Of a DNA stretch of 43,551 bases, positions 14,734 to 21,773 are shown in pieces. Source of the stretch: a virus. The notes below the pieces were generated by a model, which did no database searches, was not told where the DNA came from, and worked only from the letters and a program-made list of their open reading frames with translations. The stretch covers positions 1 through 43,551 of the IMG/VR virus record IMGVR_UViG_3300042555_000538; one strand, given 5' to 3'. The position numbers and the translations under genes were made by a program. Numbering within the stretch: position 1 is the stretch's first letter; every line of letters begins with the position of its first letter.

Positions 14734-15540
14734 ATGATCCGCCCCGGCAACCTTCTGACATCGTTCATGGATACCATGAAGCGAACGTCCGGCATCAGCC
14801 GCAATGACATCAAGGCGATGCGTAAGCGGATCGACATGGCTGCAACGCGCGGCGTGAAGTTCATCAGCCCGCCCGCGCCCATACTGGACTTCGACACGCC
14901 GATGCTGCTGTCGGACTTCCGCCCGCCCTACCCAGTCACTGTGATCGAGGGAGATCAGTTGCCCGGTGCCTGCGGCCTCGTCATAGCGCATGACACTGGC
15001 GACAGCGTCGAGCTCAACTTCATCACGCACGCCGAGGCGGGCACGGAGACCTTATCAGGCGGCACAGGCGGCTGGTTCGTCTCCCCACTGATGTGCCGCA
15101 TCCCGTACAGCGACGCCTCGGCGCACGACCCCTACGATATGGACGTCAAAATCATACTCAAGGAGGCGATGAAGGAGCAAGACCTATCCATGGACAGCTA
15201 CAAGCCCGCCATCCGCTTCTACGCCGCCGTCTGCCAGATCTTGGCGAACCACAACGTCGAGACATCGGACGTTGAACCCGACGCTAAGGCGGCGCGATCG
15301 CGTCGCATAAGGGGCAAGGCTCCCCTGTTCACGTACAAGACGCTGATCATCGGCGCGCCTAAGAAGCGGCAGGTCGTCAGAGGCGGTGGCACGCACGCAT
15401 CGCCGCGATCGCACCTGCGGCGTGGCTTCTATCGCACCAGCCCGAAGGGCGTGCGGCACTGGGTGCAGGCCTGCATGGTCAAGGGCGAGACACCGGGCTT
15501 TGTCCACAAGGATTATCAAGTAGAAGGAGGACTGAAATGA
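14734..15540 (+). CDS. Conserved phage protein of unknown function
   Basis: 268 residues. The N-terminal part is α/β (MRKRIDMAATRGVKFISPPA, CGLVIAHDTGDSVELNF); the middle includes YSDASAHDPYDMDVKIILKE. The C-terminal ~60 residues carry THASPRSHLRRGFYRTSPKG and RHWVQACMVKG, a His/Arg-rich block that I have met in uncharacterised phage proteins and that could bind nucleic acid. It starts 1 nt after the small membrane peptide and overlaps the next gene. An enzymatic role is not evident. Confidence 0.7.
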   Translation: MIRPGNLLTSFMDTMKRTSGISRNDIKAMRKRIDMAATRGVKFISPPAPILDFDTPMLLSDFRPPYPVTVIEGDQLPGACGLVIAHDTGDSVELNFITHAEAGTETLSGGTGGWFVSPLMCRIPYSDASAHDPYDMDVKIILKEAMKEQDLSMDSYKPAIRFYAAVCQILANHNVETSDVEPDAKAARSRRIRGKAPLFTYKTLIIGAPKKRQVVRGGGTHASPRSHLRRGFYRTSPKGVRHWVQACMVKGETPGFVHKDYQVEGGLK

Positions 15541-15731
15541 ATAATTGGTTGGCAAAGAAACTGTTTTCGCTGGCGGCGTGGCTGGACTGGCGCGAGGTTG
15601 TGTTCAGGTCGATGGCCGTTCTGATAATCGAGGCCGCAGAGCGGCAGGTTATCAAGCCGAGGCGCAAGGTTGGCCGCCCCAAGGGCAGCAAGGACAAGGC
15701 ACCACGTAAGAGCCGGAAGGTGGCAGCATGA
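15537..15731 (+). CDS. Small AT-hook-like DNA-binding protein
   Basis: 64 residues. An amphipathic start (NNWLAKKLFSLAAWLDW) and a hydrophobic helix (FRSMAVLIIEAAER) precede a very basic tail, KPRRKVGRPKGSKDKAPRK, containing the AT-hook core GRP flanked by Lys/Arg. AT-hooks bind the minor groove of AT-rich DNA. AAGGAGG lies 7 nt before the ATG, and the stop of the previous gene overlaps. Perhaps a chromatin-like or regulatory protein. Confidence 0.65.
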   Translation: MNNWLAKKLFSLAAWLDWREVVFRSMAVLIIEAAERQVIKPRRKVGRPKGSKDKAPRKSRKVAA

Positions 15732-15853
15732 GCGAGCGCGCACTCTTCTTTTTCATCGTAGGCGTCGGCCTGCTGACAACCTACCTCATGTTGACCGCCC
15801 CTGAGCTCACCGCACAGGATCGAAAAGAGATGGAGGAAGACTGGTGGGACTGA
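15728..15853 (+). CDS. 41-residue single-span membrane protein
   Basis: MSERALFFFIVGVGLLTTYL, then MLTAPELTAQDRKEMEEDWWD. One hydrophobic span near the N-terminus and an acidic cytoplasmic or periplasmic tail. Coupled to the upstream gene by ATGA. A candidate for a holin-like, pinholin-like or membrane-regulatory role, but without a recognisable endolysin nearby this is speculative. Confidence 0.6.
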   Translation: MSERALFFFIVGVGLLTTYLMLTAPELTAQDRKEMEEDWWD

Positions 15854-15918
15854 TACGCTGCCTCATCGACTGGGCGATCGCCCGCATATTTAAAAACGAA
15901 AAGGATTGGGACCAATGA
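15844..15918 (+). CDS. Possible 24-residue micro-ORF (GTG start)
   Basis: VGLIRCLIDWAIARIFKNEK plus DWDQ, amphipathic. The GTG has GGAGGA 7 nt upstream, a near-ideal ribosome binding site, and its TGA overlaps the next ATG (ATGA). It overlaps the end of the previous gene by 10 nt. Below normal gene-finder limits; supported only by this coupling pattern. It might simply deliver ribosomes to the next gene. Confidence 0.4.
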   Translation: MGLIRCLIDWAIARIFKNEKDWDQ

Positions 15919-16136
15919 CTAAGCCAGACCTTATATGCCGAGACAACATTCTGATGCCCTCGCAGCTTCAGTTCGTACAGCCAGAGACCGGCGCGATCGT
16001 CGCAACGGTCAACGCCGGAACGGAAGAAGGCAAGTACACGGTGGCCGCCATGTTTATCGGCTACGAGAAGGTGGGCTACAAGATTAAGGACGAGACCCAC
16101 CTTGTGACCAACGATCTTAAAGGAGAAGTAATATGA
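15915..16136 (+). CDS. Small early protein, unknown
   Basis: 73 residues, β-rich: LICRDNILMPSQLQFVQPET, IVATVNAGTEEGKYTVAAMF, VGYKIKDETHLVTNDL. The ATG overlaps the micro-ORF stop. No family recognised; the single-domain β character could be a small SH3- or OB-like fold, which is only a guess. Confidence 0.6.
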   Translation: MTKPDLICRDNILMPSQLQFVQPETGAIVATVNAGTEEGKYTVAAMFIGYEKVGYKIKDETHLVTNDLKGEVI

Positions 16137-16336
16137 TTACCGCAGAAGACGCAATGAGGCAGGCCCACATGACAGCCAGCCTGTACGCATACGAGGCATC
16201 AGTAGCCTTCGAGAAGATCTTCGGCTTTCCGGCAGAGGACGAGCCCCAAGCCGCAGCCATCTTCATCGGCCAGTACATGCGTACCGCAGCTCACGACTTC
16301 GATGTCGCCATGCGGGAGCGCGGCGAATGCCAATAG
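16133..16336 (+). CDS. Small helical early protein, unknown
   Basis: 67 residues, MITAEDAMRQAHMTASLYAY, then EASVAFEKIFGF, PQAAAIFIGQYMRTAAHDFD. Strong AAAGGAG site 7 nt upstream of the ATG, which also overlaps the upstream stop. Mostly helical; no family recognised. Its end overlaps the following regulator-like gene by 10 nt. Confidence 0.6.
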   Translation: MITAEDAMRQAHMTASLYAYEASVAFEKIFGFPAEDEPQAAAIFIGQYMRTAAHDFDVAMRERGECQ

Positions 16337-16497
16337 TAAGACGATCCGCAATGGCGTGGACGCCGGAGAAGGATGCCGAGTTGCTGGCTTATTATGAGCA
16401 TGGCTTGAGGCCAGCCTACATGGCGGAGCGAATGGGGCTGACGGTTGCTTCCGTAGAGGGCCGCTATCACAAACTAAAGAGGGCACGAAAGACATGA
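16327..16497 (+). CDS. Small HTH protein, SANT/Myb- or GcrA-like
   Basis: 56 residues. AWTPEKDAELLAYYEHGL, then YMAERMGLTVASVEGRYHKL and KRARKT: a Trp-Thr start and acidic first helix, a second helix, and a recognition helix in the pattern shared by SANT/Myb domains and the N-terminal HTH of alphaproteobacterial GcrA. GcrA acts at GANTC-methylated promoters, which is notable given the scarcity of GANTC here. Short, with no effector domain visible, so it is most likely a DNA-binding regulator or GcrA mimic. Confidence 0.6.
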   Translation: MPIVRRSAMAWTPEKDAELLAYYEHGLRPAYMAERMGLTVASVEGRYHKLKRARKT

Positions 16498-17030
16498 GCA
16501 GCAGAAACCTACCACACCACCTCTATGTCTATGTGGACAGCTCGTTCATACGCAAGGACGGCAAAGGCTTCGAGCCTGCCGTCTGGTTCGCGCTGCGCTC
16601 GACGCCGAACCGCGCGTGGGGCTGCCACGTCATGCTTGAGTGCGGCGCGGTCTACCGCAACGTGCCACCACATGCGATAGCGTTCAGCAACAGCCCAGAC
16701 TATTACTGGACACTGCCAGAGGCGCAGGTCTGGGACTGCTACGGCACCGAGTTCGATGTCATACGTTACGACTATCTGGCGGATCTGGAGGCGCGTTACG
16801 ACGGCGGCGATGATAAGGCGACGTGCCTGTTCACCGCATGCCCGCATAGCGATGGGTTCAGCGCCGCGCCAGAGCAGAGCAAGGAGTTCATGTTCATGCG
16901 GACGACAGGCGATCGGCTGTTGATCAGGCCGACGAACATGGTTCTGTTCGAGGAGCGCAGCTTCACTGAAGACAGCGGCTGGCCGACTGACATCAAGACA
17001 TCCACGCAGGTATGGGAATGTGAACAATGA
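16494..17030 (+). CDS. Conserved phage protein, unknown
   Basis: 178 residues, α/β with many aromatic residues: LYVYVDSSFIRKDGKGFEPA, VWFALRSTPNRAWGCHVMLE, SNSPDYYWTLPEAQVWDCYG, RYDYLADLEARYDGGDD. A compact enzyme-like or binding fold, but no catalytic motif I can assign. ATGA overlap with both neighbours. The closing VLFEERSFTEDSGWPTDIKT is distinctive for a homology search. Confidence 0.65.
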   Translation: MSSRNLPHHLYVYVDSSFIRKDGKGFEPAVWFALRSTPNRAWGCHVMLECGAVYRNVPPHAIAFSNSPDYYWTLPEAQVWDCYGTEFDVIRYDYLADLEARYDGGDDKATCLFTACPHSDGFSAAPEQSKEFMFMRTTGDRLLIRPTNMVLFEERSFTEDSGWPTDIKTSTQVWECEQ

Positions 17031-17218
17031 CTGAAGAAACGTTAGCTGAACGCCTCGATGCAATACACGCGGAGGCGATAAAGGATATACGGAGTAAGCT
17101 CGTGAACACTACGAACCACGACCTTGAGCTTCTGACCACAGGTAATTGGGGTGGGATAACAAAGTATGTAGCCGAGCAAATCTTGGCAGAGCGCAAAGCA
17201 ACAGGGGCAAGCGAATGA
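17027..17218 (+). CDS. Small helical early protein, unknown
   Basis: 63 residues: EETLAERLDAIHAEAIKDIR, then NTTNHDLELLTTGNWGGITK and YVAEQILAERKATG. Mostly helical, acidic to neutral. Coupled by ATGA on both sides. No family recognised. Confidence 0.6.
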   Translation: MTEETLAERLDAIHAEAIKDIRSKLVNTTNHDLELLTTGNWGGITKYVAEQILAERKATGASE

Positions 17219-17337
17219 GCCGCCCGATAGGCACCATCGCCGCCCGCAAGAGCGGGAAACAGTACGGCATACGGAAGGGTCGAGCCTACAAAACTCGCGT
17301 TATTAACGGCGTCCCGTTCATCACAAGAATATTATGA
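17215..17337 (+). CDS. 40-residue basic protein, unknown
   Basis: MSRPIGTIAARKSGKQYGIR, then KGRAYKTRVINGVPFITRIL. About ten Lys/Arg, with β-type alternation. The ATG overlaps the upstream stop. It ends the first rightward gene run; the second promoter-operator begins about 20 nt later. May bind nucleic acid through charge; otherwise unknown. Confidence 0.55.
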   Translation: MSRPIGTIAARKSGKQYGIRKGRAYKTRVINGVPFITRIL

Positions 17338-17357
17338 ACGAAATGTTTCGATAGCTA

Positions 17358-17407
17358 TTGCAATGCCTGATTGCATCGACTAGGGATTGTTTATCAGCAA
17401 CACGGAG
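17358..17407 (+). promoter_or_regulatory. Rightward promoter-operator 2 with leader motif
   Basis: TTGCAA (17358-17363) and palindrome TGCAAT-GCCTG-ATTGCA (17359-17375), identical over about 20 bp to promoter 1. The -10 is weak (TAGGGATTGT at a 17-nt spacing). TATCAGCAAC (17392-17401) starts 15 nt after the ATTGCAT half-site, as in promoter 1, and ACGGAG follows. Confidence 0.7.
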
Positions 17408-17414
17408 ACAACAA

Positions 17415-17729
17415 ATGGAAAACCCCGACTACACCGAACGCCAGATCAACGAAGCCCTCAAGGCGCACACGCAGCTCGACATCACCGTCATGTGGGACGG
17501 CTACGAGCCAGAGCGCGGCGGGACGGCGGACTTCGAAGTCTACCTCGACGGCGACACGACCGATCTGGTGGTCTGGGACCACGGGACTTCTTTTGACATC
17601 TACGCACGCACAGGCGAGCGCCACTACACCTCAAAGGGTTGGGCTGGTAACTACAAGAAGCTGGCCGCCAACCTCACCAACATCATTCAAGAGGCGATCA
17701 TCGCCGGAGAAATGGGAGAGTACGCATGA
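17415..17729 (+). CDS. Early protein, unknown
   Basis: 104 residues. MENPDYTERQINEALKAHTQ, then VMWDGYEPERGGTADFEVYL, a β-hairpin region TDLVVWDHGTSFDIYART and a helical LAANLTNIIQEAIIAGE. First gene of the second transcription unit, started from the ATG 7 nt after ACGGAG. No family or active site recognised. Confidence 0.65.
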   Translation: MENPDYTERQINEALKAHTQLDITVMWDGYEPERGGTADFEVYLDGDTTDLVVWDHGTSFDIYARTGERHYTSKGWAGNYKKLAANLTNIIQEAIIAGEMGEYA

Positions 17730-17956
17730 ACATAATTTGGCCATGGGCCGCCCGCAAGGTGATTGACGCCTACAAGTTAGACGCCGACCGTCTGGACGCC
17801 ATGAACTCTCGGCTTGAGAAAAAGCTGAAAGAGAGCGAGTTGCATCAGCGCATACTGCGCACCGAGCTTGAGCGTCTGCAAGATCTGCTCAAGAAAGCCC
17901 ACTTCCGCAATCCGAAGACAGGCCGTATTGGTCGCAAGGGGGAGCGTTTCAAATGA
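17726..17956 (+). CDS. Small coiled-coil protein
   Basis: 76 residues. A Trp-containing start (MNIIWPWAARKVIDAYK), a coiled coil (LDAMNSRLEKKLKESELHQR, LRTELERLQDLLKKAH) and a basic tail (RNPKTGRIGRKGERFK). Coupled by ATGA to both neighbours. Probably a dimer with nucleic-acid affinity. Confidence 0.6.
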   Translation: MNIIWPWAARKVIDAYKLDADRLDAMNSRLEKKLKESELHQRILRTELERLQDLLKKAHFRNPKTGRIGRKGERFK

Positions 17957-18144
17957 CACGGGATCTCAAAACCATCCACGCCGAGGCCCGCAAGGTCTTC
18001 ACCAAGCGCGACAAGCTCGAAGCCGAGCTGCGCGCCCTCAACAACCAGATTAACCAGCTCAAGGCCGAGCACATGGTCATCACCCGCGTCTGGGGCCTCC
18101 GCGAGGAAAGTTTCAGGCAAGAGACAACGAAAGTAGCCGCATGA
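17953..18144 (+). CDS. Small coiled-coil protein
   Basis: 63 residues: HAEARKVFTKRDKLEAELRA, LNNQINQLKAEHMVI, then WGLREESFRQETTKVAA. One long charged helix with heptad-like leucines. ATGA coupling on both sides. It sits directly before the YdaS/Cro-like regulator. No family recognised. Confidence 0.6.
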   Translation: MTRDLKTIHAEARKVFTKRDKLEAELRALNNQINQLKAEHMVITRVWGLREESFRQETTKVAA

Positions 18145-18389
18145 CCACCAAAGAAGAACGTATCGCCGCCATTGACCTCGCCATCGAGCGAGGCGGCGGT
18201 ATCGTCAAGTTTTGCAAGCGCATGGGCGTAAGCCATCAGGCCGTCTATGCGTGGAAAAGTCGCGGCTGGGCACCCGTGGAGAAGGCCATCATCTTGGAGG
18301 CCGTCTTTGCTATCCCTCGATCGGACCTCATGAACCCTGACCTTATGCGCGCCCTGAACACGCCGAGCGCAAGCGCAGATCTGCTGTAA
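18141..18389 (+). CDS. YdaS/Cro-like helix-turn-helix regulator
   Basis: 82 residues. AIDLAIERGGGIVKFCKRMG, then VSHQAVYAWKSRGWAPVEKA and IILEAVFAIPRSDLMNPDL match the YdaS_antitoxin / Cro-superfamily layout: 'aGG-vvkfc-klgvshqaVy-Wk-rG-vP-e-a--ie', with the recognition helix SHQAVYAWK. In lambdoid prophages such proteins regulate early promoters. As the clearest repressor-type protein in the window, in an operon driven by the palindromic operator, it is the leading candidate to bind TGCAAY-N5-RTTGCA. The pairing is inference. Confidence 0.75.
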   Translation: MTTKEERIAAIDLAIERGGGIVKFCKRMGVSHQAVYAWKSRGWAPVEKAIILEAVFAIPRSDLMNPDLMRALNTPSASADLL

Positions 18390-18412
18390 CCACCGTGGGA
18401 GAGGACGACGAC

Positions 18413-20464
18413 ATGGCAAGCGTAAGGGCTATTGCGCCCAAATTGCTCTCGCTGGAAGTGCCAGAGGAACTGCGTTCAGTTCCCGCGTGGCTCATCTGGC
18501 GCTTTGAGAAATACAACAGTGAACCTAAGCCACGCAAGGTGCCCTACTGGACCGACGGCACCATCCGCCACGGCCAGCAAGGCTCGCCGACCGATCGCAC
18601 GCGGCTGACAACCTTCGCCGCAGCGCGTGACGCCGCAGCGCGCATGGGCTATGACGGCGTCGGCTTCGCGCCGCTGCCTGACTTCGGTTACACCTTCCTC
18701 GACTTCGACCACTGCGTCGGGCCAAACGGCGAGATCCCGAACGACATCGAGCGCATCATCGTGCGTACCTATGCCGAGTACAGCCCCAGCGGCAAAGGCA
18801 TCCGCGCCGCGCTGAAGGGCAATCTGGGCAACCACAAGAGCCACGCCACGCCCGATCGCTTCGGCTTCGAGACGTTCAGCAGCTCAGGCTTCGTGACCTT
18901 CACGGGCAACATCCTGCCCGCCTGCGAGATGATCGGCCTCCAGAACACAGTGGCTGACGTCGACCCGTACACGATCGACATGTGCGAGAAGCGCTTCGGC
19001 TCAGTGCAGAACAACATCGTCGACCCCGACGACTTCATGGCAGGCCGCGAGCCGAGGCTGGGCCTGACCATAGGCCGCATTGAAGAACTGTTGGCCGCCC
19101 TCGATCCCGACATGGGCCGCGAGCAGTGGATCAAGATCGGCATGGCCGTGGCTCATGAGACCGACGGCGGCGATGACGGCTTTGAGCTGTGGGACGACTG
19201 GTCGAGCAATGGCTACACCTACCCCGGCACTGAGGCCCTGCGCGTCCAGTGGGACAGCTTCGAGCGGCGCAAGGGATCGAACCGCAAGCAGGTCACCATG
19301 GCCTCGGTCATCAAGATGGTGAAGGATGCCGCAGCAACGCGCCCCAGTAAGGCGGCGAGCGCCCAAGAGGTGTCGGCCAAGGCCGATGCGCTCGTCGCAG
19401 AGCTAGGGGCTTCAGAGGGCGTGTATTCGCCTGCGGGCTACACCGGCAAGTTCCCTGTCCTGTCCGCCGATGAGATGACCAAGCAGAAGACGGCTAAGTG
19501 GCTCATCAAGGGCGTGCTGCCTGCCGCCGACATCGTCACGATCTTCGGCGCGTCAGGCTCAGGCAAGAGCTTTGTCGTGCTTGAGATGGCGGCCTGCATC
19601 GCACTGGGCGTGCCGTGGCGCGGGCACAAGGCCGAGAAGGGCCGCGTCATCATCATCGCGGCGGAAGGCGCAGGCAGTTACGGCAAGCGTATCAAGGCGC
19701 TGGCGCAGTATCTGGGCATCTCGCCCAAGGATCTGGACATTGGCGTGATCGTCGTGCCGCCGAACCTCATGGAGGAGGGCGACGTGACCGAGCTCGCGGC
19801 GTCGATCAAGGCGGTCGGCGACGTGTCGCTGATCATCATCGACACCTTTGCGCAGGTGACGCCGGGCGCGAACGAGAACGGCGCGGAGGACATGGGCCTC
19901 GCCCTGTCCAACGTGCGTGTGCTGGGCGATGCCACAGGCGCGACGGTCGAGCTTGTACACCACGCAGGCAAGGACGCGCACCGAGGCTCACGCGGCTGGT
20001 CAGGCATCCGTGCCGCCGTCGACGCCGAGCTGGAAGTGACGCGCGACGAGGACAGCGGCGCACGGCAGATCCGCACCACCAAGCAAAAGGACGGCGAGGA
20101 CGGGCTGAAGTGGGGCTTCAAGTTGGAGACGATCCTGCTGGGCCTCGACGAGGACGGTGACGATATCACGAGCTGCGTCGCGGTCGAGGACGAGCTGCGT
20201 TCGCCAGCCACTGGCGACAAGAAATCAGTGAAACGTCGCGGGCGCGTTGAGACCCACATTCTTGAGGTCATGACCACCTTTGCAGAAGACGCAGTTGTTC
20301 GCGCAGAGGAGCTCATCCAGAAGGCTTGCGATATGTTACCACCGCCAGAACAGGGCAAGCGCGACATCCGCCGTCAAACGGTTGTCAGGGCAATTCAACA
20401 ACTTAGCAAGGAAAAGGACGGCCCGCTGCGCATGGAAAACGGTATTGTAATTTTTTACGAATAG
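18413..20464 (+). CDS. Primase-polymerase / RepA-like helicase fusion
   Basis: 683 residues from the ATG at 18413 (GGGAGAGGA upstream); a GTG 18 nt earlier is less likely. The N-terminal PrimPol domain (residues ~20-190) has YTFLDFDHC with the catalytic hhhDhD pair, and SPSGKGIRAALKG where many relatives have a His after SGxG, here Arg. A PriCT-2-like segment (~220-300) follows: MGREQWIKIGMAVAHE and WDDWS. The C-terminal RecA-fold ATPase has Walker A GASGSGKS (~379-386), Walker B LIIIDTFAQ (~473-481) and HHAGKD. It would prime and unwind phage DNA. Confidence 0.85.
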   Translation: MASVRAIAPKLLSLEVPEELRSVPAWLIWRFEKYNSEPKPRKVPYWTDGTIRHGQQGSPTDRTRLTTFAAARDAAARMGYDGVGFAPLPDFGYTFLDFDHCVGPNGEIPNDIERIIVRTYAEYSPSGKGIRAALKGNLGNHKSHATPDRFGFETFSSSGFVTFTGNILPACEMIGLQNTVADVDPYTIDMCEKRFGSVQNNIVDPDDFMAGREPRLGLTIGRIEELLAALDPDMGREQWIKIGMAVAHETDGGDDGFELWDDWSSNGYTYPGTEALRVQWDSFERRKGSNRKQVTMASVIKMVKDAAATRPSKAASAQEVSAKADALVAELGASEGVYSPAGYTGKFPVLSADEMTKQKTAKWLIKGVLPAADIVTIFGASGSGKSFVVLEMAACIALGVPWRGHKAEKGRVIIIAAEGAGSYGKRIKALAQYLGISPKDLDIGVIVVPPNLMEEGDVTELAASIKAVGDVSLIIIDTFAQVTPGANENGAEDMGLALSNVRVLGDATGATVELVHHAGKDAHRGSRGWSGIRAAVDAELEVTRDEDSGARQIRTTKQKDGEDGLKWGFKLETILLGLDEDGDDITSCVAVEDELRSPATGDKKSVKRRGRVETHILEVMTTFAEDAVVRAEELIQKACDMLPPPEQGKRDIRRQTVVRAIQQLSKEKDGPLRMENGIVIFYE

Positions 20465-20468
20465 GGGG

Positions 20469-20523
20469 TTGCAATCCCAAATTGCAGTCCCTATATAGCG
20501 TCTATCAGCAACGCAAATAGGAG
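20469..20523 (+). promoter_or_regulatory. Rightward promoter-operator 3 with leader motif
   Basis: TTGCAA (20469-20474), 17-nt spacer, TATATA (20492-20497): the best σ70 match of the set. Palindrome TGCAAT-CCCAA-ATTGCA (20470-20486) keeps the half-sites but has a different spacer from copies 1 and 2. TATCAGCAAC at 20503-20512, then AGGAG. It starts just after the primase-helicase stop. Confidence 0.75.
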
Positions 20524-20531
20524 TACAAAAC

Positions 20532-20843
20532 ATGGCAACCGTAGCCGCAAATATTTCCAACATTTCCCCAGTCGACCGTCTGGGTGACATCAAGGCCGAG
20601 ATCGCCCGCTTGAAGGACATCGAAGCCTTTCTTCTCGACGAGATCAAGGATCTTGGCGCGGGTGCCCATGAGGGCCACACCTTCCGCGCCACTGTGTCCG
20701 AGATTGCCGAGCGCTCGTCGCTCTGCGCCAAGGCAGCCGAAGCCAAGCTCCGCGAGCTGGGCGTCGACGGTCGCTGGTTCAGCAAGAACCAGAAGGTAAC
20801 CAAGGGCTACACGACCGTTAAGGTCGTGGCGCGCAAGGCGTAA
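20532..20843 (+). CDS. Conserved early phage protein, unknown
   Basis: 103 residues. SPVDRLGDIKAEIARLKDIE, then FLLDEIKDLGAGAHEGHTFR, ATVSEIAERSSL and ATEAKLRELG-like AAEAKLRELGVDGRWFSKNQ. The 'eikaeIa-lk--ea-L-d-l---ga---eG--fratvse' pattern recurs in small phage replication-region proteins of unknown function. AGGAG sits 8 nt before the start; first gene of the third unit, so probably abundant. Confidence 0.7.
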   Translation: MATVAANISNISPVDRLGDIKAEIARLKDIEAFLLDEIKDLGAGAHEGHTFRATVSEIAERSSLCAKAAEAKLRELGVDGRWFSKNQKVTKGYTTVKVVARKA

Positions 20844-20847
20844 TCCG

Positions 20848-21024
20848 ATGGAGAGCATCTTGGCCGCAGAATACACGTCGGGTACTAACAAGTACCCGCC
20901 GACCCTCTACATCAACCGGATCGCGAACGGACGTCGTTCGAGCGTGGCCGCATTCACCGTGTCAGGCAAGCGCGAGGCGCGCCAGCTTGCAAAGCAACAG
21001 GGAGCAGAACCATGGAACTTTTAA
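20848..21024 (+). CDS. Small early protein, unknown
   Basis: 58 residues: MESILAAEYTSGTNKYPPTL, then YINRIANGRRSSVAAFTVSG and KREARQLAKQQ. β-hairpin followed by a helix. It begins 4 nt after the upstream stop and its end overlaps the next start by 13 nt. Basic; no family recognised. Confidence 0.55.
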   Translation: MESILAAEYTSGTNKYPPTLYINRIANGRRSSVAAFTVSGKREARQLAKQQGAEPWNF

Positions 21025-21308
21025 TGGACCGCAGCTATTACCGCATGCGCGGAGACACCGGCCTTCTTGAACGGGCGAAGTACAACCCAACCGCAGAGCT
21101 GGCCGTCGTGCTGGCCGAGCGTCTGGAGGAAGTGCAGTTCGAGTTTGACGAACAGCTCGAAGCCGCAAGGGAACGCGCCGCCGACTTTGAACGCGAAGCG
21201 AACAAGCTCGACGACGAGGTCTGCGAGTTGCAACACAAAATCGACGTGCTTGAACTGATGCTTGCCACGCGTGATGAAACTATTGAACAACTGAAAAAAG
21301 GAAACTGA
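21012..21308 (+). CDS. Coiled-coil early protein, unknown
   Basis: 98 residues from the ATG preceded by GGGAG (7 nt); an in-frame ATG 12 nt later lacks a site. After YRMRGDTGLLERAKY it is almost one continuous acidic coiled coil: EQLEAARERAADFEREANKL, ELQHKIDVLELMLATRDETI. Structural or scaffolding partner for replication proteins is possible. Confidence 0.65.
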   Translation: MELLMDRSYYRMRGDTGLLERAKYNPTAELAVVLAERLEEVQFEFDEQLEAARERAADFEREANKLDDEVCELQHKIDVLELMLATRDETIEQLKKGN

Positions 21309-21311
21309 TAG

Positions 21312-21773
21312 ATGATTAAGATCGAAGTAACAGGCAACAGCATCCCCGAAGTGGCCGACAAGCTGTTGGCCATCGGTGCCAGCTTGCGTAGCGCGCCTAC
21401 CGCATTTCAACCCACCGAACCAGTCAATAGCATAACCCCATCAAATATTGATCCAGTTATGCCTGAACTGCGGGAGGTAGCTAAAGCGGCACCCGTGGAC
21501 CCTACTCCGGCCCCCAAGAGTGCCCCCGTTGCTACAGCTACCGAGAGCCAGCCGACGACGGAGGAACCATCTTCTACCCCTGCCCCTGCGGCATCGGCCT
21601 CTGAGCTCGACTTCGAACTGGACGTTGCTCCTGTCGTGCTCCGCGCCGTTGGCAGCAAGGGTAAGGCTTTCGTGCAGGACGTCCTGTCAGAGTTCGGCAC
21701 CGAGCGAGCATCGCAGCTCGCCGTGTCCCTGTGGCCTGAGCTGATTGCCCGTCTGGAAGCGGAGATGGCCTGA
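21312..21773 (+). CDS. Two-domain early protein with Pro/Ala linker
   Basis: 153 residues. A short N-terminal unit (MIKIEVTGNSIPEVADKLLA), a disordered Pro/Ala/Thr linker (about 60-100: DPTPAPKSAPVATATES, SSTPAPAASASE) and a C-terminal helical domain (VLRAVGSKGKAFVQDVLSEF, GTERASQLAVSLWPELIARL). This layout of two small binding domains on a tether occurs in phage replication clusters beside DUF2800/DUF2815. Its stop overlaps the nuclease start by one base (TGATG). Function unknown; perhaps a loader or SSB partner. Confidence 0.65.
   Translation: MIKIEVTGNSIPEVADKLLAIGASLRSAPTAFQPTEPVNSITPSNIDPVMPELREVAKAAPVDPTPAPKSAPVATATESQPTTEEPSSTPAPAASASELDFELDVAPVVLRAVGSKGKAFVQDVLSEFGTERASQLAVSLWPELIARLEAEMA

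Noticed and set aside
17027-17337. Type II toxin-antitoxin pair
   Set aside because: The two small coupled genes have suitable sizes, but neither shows a toxin fold motif or an antitoxin DNA-binding pattern.
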